Positions 8,634-16,085 of a DNA stretch of 64,000 nt are shown here, in pieces. Both the position numbers and the translations under genes were made by a program. The first letter of the stretch is position 1. Each line of letters begins with the position of its first letter. The notes below the pieces were generated by a model. It was not told the DNA's origin, did no database searches, and was given only the letters and a program-made list of their open reading frames with translations. Source of the DNA: Lachnospiraceae bacterium (GTDB lineage: Bacteria; Bacillota; Clostridia; Lachnospirales; Lachnospiraceae); contig JAFZQU010000001.1 in the NCBI GenBank assembly GCA_017620255.1, positions 144,013 through 208,012 of the forward strand. Direction: 5' to 3'.

Positions 8634-10001
8634 ATGATTTTCAGCAGTCTACTGTTTCTTTTCTGGTTCCTGCCGATCTTTTTCACGCTGTACTATGTTT
8701 GCCCGGCAAAATACCGCAATATCGTGCTTTTCGCCGGCAGCATCGTATTCTACGGTTGGGGAGAACCGAAATTTCTGATCCTGCTCCTGCTGTCCATTAT
8801 CGTGAATTATGCGGCAGGACGGCTGATCGGGCATTTTACGGGGCCTGCGCGAAAGATCTCTCTGATCTTTGCGCTGGTCTTTGATTTTGGTATGCTGCTT
8901 TTCTTCAAATACATCAATTTCTTCATCGGCAACCTGAACCATCTGACAGGTCTGCATCTCACGGATGTTGCCGTGACCCTTCCCCTCGGGATCAGTTTCT
9001 ATACCTTCCAGATCGCTTCCTATGTGATCGATGTTTACCGCGGCAAAGTCAGGGCCGAGCGTTCCATCTTAACCCTTGGGACCTATCTTTGCATGTTCCC
9101 GCAGCTCATTGCGGGACCGATCGTTGTCTACGCCGATGTGGCGGAAAAACTGCATGAACGCAGGGTCACGCTGTCAGAGATCACGGACGGTGTTTCGATC
9201 TTTATCCTGGGCCTCGGATCCAAGGTGCTGATCGCCAACAATGTGGGCGCGCTTTGGACGGAAGCAGGAAAGATCGGGTATGAAAATCTCTCGACGCCGC
9301 TTGCCTGGCTTGCGATGCTCAGTTTCTCCCTGCAGATCTATTTTGATTTTAACGGCTATTCCCTGATGGCGATCGGCCTGGGGAAGATGCTTGGCTTTAC
9401 GTTTCCCAAGAACTTCAACCATCCTTATATGGCAAGATCGATCACGGATTTCTGGCGCAGATGGCATATGACACTGTCCGGCTGGTTCCGTGAGTATGTA
9501 TATATCCCGCTTGGCGGCAACCGGAAGGGAACTGCAAGAACTTATGTAAACCTTTTGATCGTATGGGCACTGACCGGTTTCTGGCACGGGGCTGACTGGA
9601 ACTTTATCCTCTGGGGACTGTTTTTCTTCGTGGTCTTGGCCGTAGAGAAACTGTTTTTGACGGATTTTCTGGAAAAACATCCCGTGTTTTCCCATGTGTA
9701 TGCGAAACTGCTGATCGCATTCAGCTGGATGCTCTTTGCGATCACGGATTTTTCGCAGATCGGCGTGTTCTTTACACGGCTGTTCGGACTGAAGGGCGGC
9801 ACGGACTGGCTGTATTACGGCAGAAACTACGGCGTGATCCTGCTGATCGGCTGCATTCTCTCGACCCCGGTCTTATCAGGCCTGTTCGAGCGTTACGGGA
9901 AGCGGATCCCCGGCATAGCGGTCTGCATGCTGATCTTTCTGGCTTCCGTTGCATACCTTGCAGATGCGGGGTATAACCCGTTCCTGTATTTCCGGTTCTG
10001 A
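8634..10001 (+). CDS. MBOAT family membrane O-acyltransferase (AlgI/DltB-like)
   Basis: A 455-residue polytopic membrane protein of the AlgI branch. It has the conserved PLGISFYTFQ, the tract TDFWRRWHMTLSGWFREYVYIPLGGN, and the catalytic histidine in GFWHGADW (His318); the other conserved His is in RWHMTL (His278). Enzymes of this type move acyl (usually acetyl) groups across the membrane onto surface or secreted polymers. It is the first gene of a compact set: MBOAT, DHHW, SGNH hydrolase, DUF4358 lipoprotein. The acceptor polymer cannot be told from sequence. Confidence 0.92.
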   Translation: MIFSSLLFLFWFLPIFFTLYYVCPAKYRNIVLFAGSIVFYGWGEPKFLILLLLSIIVNYAAGRLIGHFTGPARKISLIFALVFDFGMLLFFKYINFFIGNLNHLTGLHLTDVAVTLPLGISFYTFQIASYVIDVYRGKVRAERSILTLGTYLCMFPQLIAGPIVVYADVAEKLHERRVTLSEITDGVSIFILGLGSKVLIANNVGALWTEAGKIGYENLSTPLAWLAMLSFSLQIYFDFNGYSLMAIGLGKMLGFTFPKNFNHPYMARSITDFWRRWHMTLSGWFREYVYIPLGGNRKGTARTYVNLLIVWALTGFWHGADWNFILWGLFFFVVLAVEKLFLTDFLEKHPVFSHVYAKLLIAFSWMLFAITDFSQIGVFFTRLFGLKGGTDWLYYGRNYGVILLIGCILSTPVLSGLFERYGKRIPGIAVCMLIFLASVAYLADAGYNPFLYFRF

Positions 10002-10019
10002 TGCTGAAAGGAAGAAGTA

Positions 10020-11153
10020 ATGGCTTCGGATGAAAAAAGAAATACAACCGAATATCTGCTTTTGATCCTGTTCGGCGGGTGCGTTATGTTAACCTTCCTG
10101 CTGTATCTTATTCTGCCGCAGAATGATTTTTCCCAGAAGGAGAACAGATACTTACAGACAAGACCTGCCATTACGCTTTCAGGACTGAAGGACGGCTCAT
10201 TCATGGACAAGTTCGATACCTATACGACGGAGCAACTGCCTTTTCGCGAGTGTCTCGTGGATGTGAAGGCGATGCTGAACGCGCTGACGCTGAACCGCGA
10301 AAACAACGATATCGTGCTGGGTGCTGACGGATATCTGTTTGAGAAGTGCTACGGAAAGAGTACACAGCTTTCCAAAAACGAGACGGCGATCCTTACGTTT
10401 ATCGAAAACGCCGGACGGCCTGTAACGGTTGCGATCGCACCGACCGCTTCGGAGATCCTGAAGGACAAGGTGCCGGCAGGGTGCCCGCAGGCTGACCAGA
10501 GCGCGGAACTGAAGGATCTTTATGACCGGATCGATGCGCTGCCAAACGGGAACAGCGTTGACCTTGCTGCCGTTCTTGCTGCGGAAAATGCAGGCAGCGG
10601 GGTGCAGCTTTATTACCGGACGGACCACCACTGGACCACGGATGCGGCTTATCTTGCCTACGGTGAGATCGTCGGGGCAGAAAATGCGGTGGATCAGGCG
10701 TCCCTGACAAGGCACAGCGTGGATGATTTTTACGGAACGATGGCAGCAAAATATAAGGGCACAGACCTTAGCTCCGATACGCTTGTCTGGTATGATGTGC
10801 CAATTGAGACATTCAGGCGCTCGGACGGTGATTTTGACACGCTCTACGACCTTGATAAACTTGAGATCTATGATAAATATGCGATGTTCCTGCGCGGAAA
10901 TGACGAGATCTGTACGATCGGGGCGGAAAATGCGAAGACGGGACGGCACCTGATCGTGTGCAAGGATTCCTACGCGAACTGCCTGATCCCGTTTCTGACA
11001 TACAACTATGACAGGATCACGGTCGTGGACTTAAGGTACTATGCGGAGAGCCTCGCCGGTCTGCTCGCGGAGGACCCGGATGCGGACATTCTTCTTCTGT
11101 ATAACTTTTCGTTTTTAAACGAGGATAATCACTTTTACAGGTTGACATCGTGA
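10020..11153 (+). CDS. DHHW family protein (AlgJ/AlgX-like acyl transfer partner)
   Basis: A 377-residue protein with one N-terminal membrane anchor (residues 12-33) and a large extracytoplasmic domain. The name motif DHHW is at residues 202-205, inside YYRTDHHWTTDAAY, as in AlgJ/AlgX SGNH-like acetyltransferases. Later a VCKDSYANCLIPFL segment matches the conserved D-S-Y region. It probably takes the acyl group delivered by the preceding MBOAT protein and transfers it to the polymer outside the cell. It begins 18 bases after the MBOAT gene. Confidence 0.88.
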   Translation: MASDEKRNTTEYLLLILFGGCVMLTFLLYLILPQNDFSQKENRYLQTRPAITLSGLKDGSFMDKFDTYTTEQLPFRECLVDVKAMLNALTLNRENNDIVLGADGYLFEKCYGKSTQLSKNETAILTFIENAGRPVTVAIAPTASEILKDKVPAGCPQADQSAELKDLYDRIDALPNGNSVDLAAVLAAENAGSGVQLYYRTDHHWTTDAAYLAYGEIVGAENAVDQASLTRHSVDDFYGTMAAKYKGTDLSSDTLVWYDVPIETFRRSDGDFDTLYDLDKLEIYDKYAMFLRGNDEICTIGAENAKTGRHLIVCKDSYANCLIPFLTYNYDRITVVDLRYYAESLAGLLAEDPDADILLLYNFSFLNEDNHFYRLTS

Positions 11154-11192
11154 TGAAAATAACAGAAGATAGAAATAGCGGGTATTTTTTAT

Positions 11193-12362
11193 ATGAGTAA
11201 GAGAAACAGAAAGAAAAATCAGAATCAGGAAGTGTTTGAAGACGCCCGGATGCAGAACGTGCTGGAACCGATCGAACAGGACCCCGTCTGGCGGGATATA
11301 GAGGACCGCGAGGCAAGACAGGGGCTGCGCGTATTTGCGGTTGTGATGGCTTTGATCGTCACGCTGCTCATTGCGATCGTATCCGGGATCGGACTCGCAC
11401 TCATCGATCTGGAGAAAAAGCCGCATGATCTGATCCAGGCGATCAACGGCAAAGACATTGATGAGGCCGTTACGGCTGCCAAAGAGGAATACGAAGCGAT
11501 CTATGCGGCGGCAGAAAGTAAAATAACGGTCGATATACAATATGACGAGACGGAAAACAACGGTTCTGCGGATGCAAATGCAGAGGACACACCGGACGGG
11601 GACGATCCTGCAGGGCAGGAGGGAATGGTCGCCAACGCATCGGAAGAGATCGCCGGGATCGGCGAAGTGATCAATGCGGGGACCAATGATATCATTGTCT
11701 ACAAGCCGTCGGACGATACAGGTACGCGTCCGACAACGACTGTTATTAATGATCCGGATGCGAATTATCCGCTTCCGTTTTCCACTGTGGACTTAAGCTA
11801 TTTTGACGATGCGCTCTTTATCGGCGATTCGCGTATGCTCGGATTCGGCATGTATTCGGGGCTTACGAACGCGACCTTCTATGCGGTGACTTCGTTTACG
11901 ATCTTCCGTTATGAGACCATGCCTGTCGTGCAGACGCCGACCGGCAAGGTTCCGATCTTTGATGCGCTTCCCTATGACCAGTTCACAAAGATCTATATCA
12001 AAGTGGGCCTGAATGAACTTGGCGGCAGCGACAGTTCCTTCATCAAGGTGTACGATGAGTTTGTCACGAGACTCCGTCAGATGGAGCCGCGCGCGATCAT
12101 CTATACGCATGCGATCCTGCCGGTCACGGCGGCCAAGTCCGAAACCGATCATACCCACAGCAACGAAAACATCAATGCGCGTAACGAAGCGCTCAGACAG
12201 TATGCGGAAGAACACAAGTGCTACTATATTGATATCAAGCCTGTCGTATCCCTGCCGGATGGCAGCCTGATGCCTGAGATGGCAGGCGACGGGATCCACT
12301 TAAAGGCCGGTTATATGGAACTCTGGAAGGAATACCTGCGAACGCATGCGGTGATATTCTGA
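11193..12362 (+). CDS. membrane-anchored SGNH/GDSL hydrolase-type protein
   Basis: A 389-residue protein. A basic cytoplasmic N-terminus (SKRNRKKNQ) is followed by one membrane helix around residues 50-73, an acidic low-complexity linker, and then an SGNH domain from about residue 200. The SGNH blocks are visible: LFIGDSRML with Ser213, a GLNELGG block, and the Asp366/His369 pair in GDGIHLKAGY. It could be an acyl esterase or a second acyltransferase acting on the polymer modified by the two genes upstream. The ribosome site is weak (GCGGG) but no better start is available. Confidence 0.87.
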   Translation: MSKRNRKKNQNQEVFEDARMQNVLEPIEQDPVWRDIEDREARQGLRVFAVVMALIVTLLIAIVSGIGLALIDLEKKPHDLIQAINGKDIDEAVTAAKEEYEAIYAAAESKITVDIQYDETENNGSADANAEDTPDGDDPAGQEGMVANASEEIAGIGEVINAGTNDIIVYKPSDDTGTRPTTTVINDPDANYPLPFSTVDLSYFDDALFIGDSRMLGFGMYSGLTNATFYAVTSFTIFRYETMPVVQTPTGKVPIFDALPYDQFTKIYIKVGLNELGGSDSSFIKVYDEFVTRLRQMEPRAIIYTHAILPVTAAKSETDHTHSNENINARNEALRQYAEEHKCYYIDIKPVVSLPDGSLMPEMAGDGIHLKAGYMELWKEYLRTHAVIF

Positions 12363-12391
12363 GAAAGATCATAAATGAGAGGAGTAACAGG

Positions 12392-12886
12392 ATGAAAAAA
12401 GGGGAAATGAATAAGGGAAACGGTATGAAACGGGCAGTAAGCCTCGGGCTTAGCCTGGTAATTGCGGCAGGACTTCTGCTTGCAGGCTGCGGTTCCAAGA
12501 AGGCGATGAATGTGGACGAGGTTTCCGGCAGGCTTCTGAAGGAGATCACGTACCAGGACGAACTGAATGCAATGAGCCTGGAACAGGCGGCAATGTTTTT
12601 AAATCTTTCTGACATTTCTGTTAAGAGCGGTGCCATATATGAGACCAGCGGCTGGACAGCTGAGGAGATCGTTGTGCTTGAGTGCGAGACGGCAGCCGAT
12701 GCGGACAAAGCCAAAGCCATGCTGGAAACGCGTGTGGCAGAGCAGATCACCAATTATACGGACTATGTACCGGAAGAACTGGACAAGCTGCATGCAGCTG
12801 TGATCGTGGAATCCGGTAATTTTGCCGTTCTGTCCGTATCCAACGACCCCGATCAAGCAAGATCGATCCTGTCGGAATACCAATAG
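12392..12886 (+). CDS. DUF4358 lipoprotein
   Basis: A 164-residue lipoprotein. The signal peptide ends in a good lipobox (LLLAGCGS) near residue 32. The mature part follows the DUF4358 pattern, with an NLSDISVKSGAIYE core and an alternating helix/strand arrangement ending VLSVSNDPDQARSIL. GAGGAG precedes the ATG at 12392. DUF4358 lipoproteins commonly close MBOAT/DHHW acylation loci in this bacterial group, and the placement here agrees. The biochemical role is unknown. Confidence 0.85.
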   Translation: MKKGEMNKGNGMKRAVSLGLSLVIAAGLLLAGCGSKKAMNVDEVSGRLLKEITYQDELNAMSLEQAAMFLNLSDISVKSGAIYETSGWTAEEIVVLECETAADADKAKAMLETRVAEQITNYTDYVPEELDKLHAAVIVESGNFAVLSVSNDPDQARSILSEYQ

Positions 12887-13034
12887 ACCTGTAGAATCCG
12901 GCATCATAGACAGAGCATTTGTACAAAAGCGCCATAATTGTGTGAATAATTCAAACAAATCAGACATTATTGGCAAATAATACAATTAAAACAATAAAAA
13001 AATAAGAAAATAAGAAAAAATTTGAAAAAAAGTA
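12887..13034 (+). other. non-coding, A-rich leader to the RNA promoter
   Basis: No credible reading frame. From about 12950 it becomes very rich in A tracts (AAAACAATAAAAAAATAAGAAAA and similar), ending directly at the -35 box of the RNA promoter. This would suit an UP element bound by the RNA polymerase alpha subunit. I see no convincing terminator for the preceding lipoprotein gene. Confidence 0.45.
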
Positions 13035-13050
13035 TTGACAATTCAATACT
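13031..13050. promoter_or_regulatory. perfect 20-bp palindrome over the -35 box (candidate operator)
   Basis: AGTATTGA-CAAT-TCAATACT: two exact 8-base inverted arms with a 4-base centre. It overlaps all of the -35 hexamer (13035-13040) and the first ten bases of the spacer. A regulator dimer bound here would block sigma-A. The regulator is not identified. Confidence 0.6.
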
Positions 13051-13063
13051 GACCCTTTATAAT
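13035..13063 (+). promoter_or_regulatory. consensus sigma-A promoter for the candidate RNA
   Basis: TTGACA at 13035-13040, exactly 17 bases, TATAAT at 13058-13063: 12 of 12 consensus bases with ideal spacing, preceded by A-tracts. The predicted start is near 13070. No protein start codon with a ribosome site follows for more than 400 bases. Confidence 0.85.
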
Positions 13064-13069
13064 CCAAGT

Positions 13070-13380
13070 ATAGCAAGAGAGAAGAGAACATTGAAAAAGG
13101 TTTGAAGAGCAAACCAACAACGTGTCATACTAAGTAAAGGAGGTACAGTCCACCGGAAATTTAGTTTTTGACAGAATAGACGTAACAAGTGATGAGCCAA
13201 TGCGATGAGAAGCAGGTACTGTATGAGATGAGATAGTACGAAAAGGACGTCCGATGTTGCGGAGAACAATTGAATACGGAACTACATTAATTTTGTAAAG
13301 AGAGGTACAGTCCATTGGATGTAGAAAATGTAGTGTAAAGAGCGGATGCAGGTCGTTGAAGTTGCATCCGCTCACTTTTT
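13070..13380 (+). ncRNA. candidate structured non-coding RNA with tandem hairpins
   Basis: About 310 bases between a consensus promoter and a strong intrinsic terminator, with no plausible reading frame. A 6-bp hairpin (GGTTTG/CAAACC, 13099-13115) lies near the 5' end. Two larger hairpins of about 51 bases each follow. Hairpin 1 (13123-13173) is closed by TGTCA/TGACA and CTAAGT/ATTTAG. Hairpin 2 (13282-13333) is closed by CTACATT/AATGTAG. Both present the same loop, of the form GTAAAG..AGGTACAGTCCAyyGGA, 162 bases apart, although their stems differ in sequence. That is the pattern of conserved structure with compensating change. It is not RNase P, tmRNA, SRP or 6S RNA by the hallmarks I know. 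It could be a free small RNA, or a tandem cis element controlling the ABC transporter downstream. Confidence 0.65.
13340..13380 (+). terminator. intrinsic terminator of the candidate RNA
   Basis: A perfect 11-bp stem (GAGCGGATGCA at 13340-13350, TGCATCCGCTC at 13363-13373) with a 12-base loop, followed by ACTTTTTG. It ends the candidate RNA about 110 bases before the ABC transporter start. It could also be a regulated attenuator for that gene. Confidence 0.85.
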
Positions 13381-13383
13381 GTT

Positions 13384-13415
13384 CCGGTCTGTCAGGACTG
13401 GAAATATCAGACCGG
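13384..13415 (+). promoter_or_regulatory. second hairpin in the ABC transporter leader
   Basis: CCGGTCTG (13384-13391) and CAGACCGG (13408-13415) form a perfect 8-bp stem with a 16-base loop. The loop contains GGACTG (13395-13400), the exact complement of CAGTCC in the repeated loops of the upstream RNA. There is no U-tract after it, so it is not a simple terminator. Confidence 0.45.
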
Positions 13416-13492
13416 TTGAGGAAAGCATGTGAATCTGCTAAAATGTATGGAACCTGCATTTTTCAGATGTGTGCGTTAGGAGTGACAGGGTC

Positions 13493-15265
13493 ATGCAGAG
13501 TGTAAAAAAAGAAAAAGAATATACGGGCAAAGAGCTGTTCGCCAGATTTGCGCCATACCTTTGGAAGTATAAGCTGACGCTGTTTTCGGATCTTTTCTGT
13601 GCAGCCATGACAACAGGCTGCGATCTGGCGCTTCCGCTCATCATGCGCTATATCACCAATGTCGCGATCACGGGTACGCAGGGACTGTCCATGGCGATCA
13701 TCTTAAAACTGGGCGGCCTGTATCTGCTGCTTAGGATCATCGACTGTGCTGCAGGCTATTACATGACCAACATGGGGCATGTCATGGGAACCCGTATCGA
13801 AACAGACATGCGTAAGGACGCGTATGCGCATCTGCAGAAACTCTCCGACAGCTACTATAACAACACGAAGATCGGACAGATCATGGGCCGGATCACAAAC
13901 GACCTGTTTGATGTTACGGAATTTGCGCATCACTGTCCGGAAGAATTCTTTATCGCATTTATCAAGATCACACTTTCGTTTGTGATCCTGATGACGATCA
14001 ATATCCCGCTGACGTTAGTCATCTTCCTGTTTGTTCCGGCCATGCTCATTGTCTGCATTAAGGTCAACGGAAAGCTCAGGCAGGTGCAGAGAGGACAGCG
14101 CGTACAGATCGGTGAACTGAACGCATCCATCGAGGACTCGCTGCTCGGTCACCGTGTGGTCAAGGCTTTTACGAATGAGGAACTGGAAGAAGAGAAGTTC
14201 GCGGTCAACAACGTTAGGTTCTTTGACCTCAAAAAAGAATTCTACGCCCTGATGGCGATGTTCCATACGACCATGAAGATCTTTGACGCCGCGATGTATG
14301 TGACGGTGCTGCTGCTTGGCAGTATCTTCCTGTTGCGCGGCATGATCGAACCCGGCGATCTGGTCGCTTATCTGCTTTACATCACGACGCTGATCGCAAC
14401 GATCCGCAGGATCATTGAGTTTGCCGAGCAGTTCCAGCGCGGCATGACAGGGATCGACAGGTTCCTGCAGATCATGGATGCGGATATCGAGATCTTCGAT
14501 GAAGACGATGCCGTGGAACTGAAGGATCCGAAGGGTGAGATCACATTCCATGATGTCAGTTTCGAGTATCCGGACGACCATAACCAGGTGTTCAAGCACC
14601 TGAATCTGACGATCCATGCGGGCGAAAAAGTCGCGTTTGTCGGTCCTTCCGGCGGCGGAAAGACAACGCTTTGCAACCTGATCCCGCGCTTTTACGATAT
14701 CTCATCAGGCAAGATCACACTCGACGGGCAGGATATCAAGCATTATACGCTAAAGAGCCTTAGGCAGAACATCGGGATGGTACAGCAGGATGTTTATCTC
14801 TTTTCCGGAACCGTTTATGAAAACATCGTATACGGATGTCCCGGTGCTTCAAGGGAAGACGTGATCGAGGCTGCAAAGAAAGCGGGTGCGGATGCGTTTG
14901 TCCGGGAATTGCGTGACGGATATGACACTTACATCGGCGAGCGCGGCGTGAAACTGTCCGGCGGACAGAAGCAGCGTCTGAGCATTGCCAGGGTTTTCCT
15001 GAAGAATCCGCCGATCCTGATCCTGGACGAAGCGACATCAGCCCTGGATAACGAGAGCGAGTTTCTTGTGGCCGAATCCCTGGCCAGACTTTCCGAGGGA
15101 CGTACGACACTGACGGTCGCACACAGACTGTCCACTATCCGCAACGCCGACCGGATCATGGTATTGACCGAAGACGGCATTGCAGAGAGCGGTACGCATG
15201 CGGAACTGCTTGAACTGGACGGTATTTACGCCAATCTCTACAATATGGCCAACAGGCTTGGCTAA
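13493..15265 (+). CDS. ABC transporter, fused permease and ATP-binding protein
   Basis: About 590 residues in the type IV (ABCB/MsbA-like) half-transporter layout. Six membrane helices come first, then the nucleotide-binding domain from about residue 340. The Walker A (VGPSGGGKTTL), Q-loop (IGMVQQDVYLF), signature (LSGGQKQRLSIAR), Walker B with catalytic Glu (ILILDEATSALD) and H-loop (TVAHRLST) are all intact. It should act as a homodimer exporting lipids, drugs or peptides; the substrate is not readable. The frame is open from a GTG at 13469. The ATG at 13493, with TAGGAG about 10 bases upstream, is preferred. Its leader contains the candidate RNA, so regulation by attenuation is possible. 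It runs convergent to the aquaporin gene. Confidence 0.9.
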   Translation: MQSVKKEKEYTGKELFARFAPYLWKYKLTLFSDLFCAAMTTGCDLALPLIMRYITNVAITGTQGLSMAIILKLGGLYLLLRIIDCAAGYYMTNMGHVMGTRIETDMRKDAYAHLQKLSDSYYNNTKIGQIMGRITNDLFDVTEFAHHCPEEFFIAFIKITLSFVILMTINIPLTLVIFLFVPAMLIVCIKVNGKLRQVQRGQRVQIGELNASIEDSLLGHRVVKAFTNEELEEEKFAVNNVRFFDLKKEFYALMAMFHTTMKIFDAAMYVTVLLLGSIFLLRGMIEPGDLVAYLLYITTLIATIRRIIEFAEQFQRGMTGIDRFLQIMDADIEIFDEDDAVELKDPKGEITFHDVSFEYPDDHNQVFKHLNLTIHAGEKVAFVGPSGGGKTTLCNLIPRFYDISSGKITLDGQDIKHYTLKSLRQNIGMVQQDVYLFSGTVYENIVYGCPGASREDVIEAAKKAGADAFVRELRDGYDTYIGERGVKLSGGQKQRLSIARVFLKNPPILILDEATSALDNESEFLVAESLARLSEGRTTLTVAHRLSTIRNADRIMVLTEDGIAESGTHAELLELDGIYANLYNMANRLG

Positions 15266-15948
15266 GCCTCCAGCTTCTTGTAGGTCAGTGCCGCAAGAAC
15301 TGCGCCGACAAGCGGAGCTACGATGAAGATCCACAGGGAAACGACCGGATCTGTGTAGCCGCTGATCGCAGAGAAAACAGCCGGTGCGATACTCCTTGCG
15401 GGATTGACGCTGGTGCCTGTCAGCGCGATGCCAAAGATATGTACGAAGGTTAAAGTCAGACCGATGATGAGTCCGCCAAAGGAGCCGTGGTTTGCTTTCT
15501 TTGAAGTAACTCCTAAGATCGTCAGTACAAAGATGTAGGTCAGAACAACTTCCACGAGCAGGCCGGCAACCATACTCCCAAAGACGCCGGATAAGCCGTT
15601 GGCGCCATAGCAGCCTGTCATATCGGGGATATCGCCCGTATAGAAGATCGCGGCAAGAATACCTGTGCCGGCAAATCCGCCGAGGATCTGTGCGATCACA
15701 TAACCCGCAAAATCTTTCTTTTCCATGCCGCCGGTCATGAGTACCGCAAGCGATACAGCCGGATTGATGTGGCAGCCGCTGATGTTACCGATGCAGTATG
15801 CCATGGCAACGATCGAAAGACCAAAAGCAAGCGCAGTCAACAGGTAGCCGGAACCCGATTCATAATCACATCCGACAAGCATTGCCGTTCCGCAGCCCAT
15901 CAGGACAAGTACCGCTGTTCCGATAAATTCCGCAACATATTTTTTCAT
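15262..15948 (-). CDS. MIP family aquaporin/glycerol channel
   Basis: About 228 residues with six membrane helices and the two half-helix motifs intact: SGCHINPAVS and TGTSVNPARS. The start is set by the promoter found immediately upstream: the -10 box is at 16000-16005, so the ATG at 15948 (MKKYVAEFIG, preceded by GGAGGGA) is the real start rather than the longer open frame from 16050, whose first codons lie beyond the promoter. It is closest in layout to AqpZ-type water channels, but I cannot decide water versus glycerol by eye. The stop codon overlaps that of the ABC transporter tail to tail. Confidence 0.9.
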   Translation of the reverse strand: MKKYVAEFIGTAVLVLMGCGTAMLVGCDYESGSGYLLTALAFGLSIVAMAYCIGNISGCHINPAVSLAVLMTGGMEKKDFAGYVIAQILGGFAGTGILAAIFYTGDIPDMTGCYGANGLSGVFGSMVAGLLVEVVLTYIFVLTILGVTSKKANHGSFGGLIIGLTLTFVHIFGIALTGTSVNPARSIAPAVFSAISGYTDPVVSLWIFIVAPLVGAVLAALTYKKLEA

Positions 15949-15999
15949 TCTGATCCCTCCGTTTCTGTAGGGCTCCTGCTCTTTCGCAGGGCCTTTTTC

Positions 16000-16028
16000 A
16001 TTATAAAAATCTTTCATACGGCTGTCAA
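16000..16028 (-). promoter_or_regulatory. consensus sigma-A promoter for the aquaporin gene
   Basis: Read on the minus strand: TTGACA (16023-16028), a 17-base spacer, TATAAT (16000-16005), a perfect match. The predicted start is near 15993, giving a 45-base leader ending in GGAGGGATCAG before the ATG at 15948. Confidence 0.85.
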
Positions 16029-16085
16029 ACAGACACAGATTGATAAGCAATTTTCATTTTGTCAAAATCATGATAAAATAGAAAC

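Noticed and set aside
13135..13157. A small gene started by the AAAGGAGG at 13136-13142
   Set aside because: It looks like an ideal ribosome site, but no ATG, GTG or TTG follows at 5-12 bases, and the second copy of the motif leads straight to an ATG-TAG. The sequence fits a conserved RNA loop better.
13070..13380. RNase P RNA, tmRNA, 6S or SRP RNA in the 13.1-13.4 kb gap
   Set aside because: GAGGTACAGTCC recalls the GAGGAAAGTCC box of RNase P RNA, but it occurs twice, the bases differ in the invariant part, and the 3' ACAGAA-type element is missing. tmRNA ends, the 6S bubble and SRP Alu elements are not seen.
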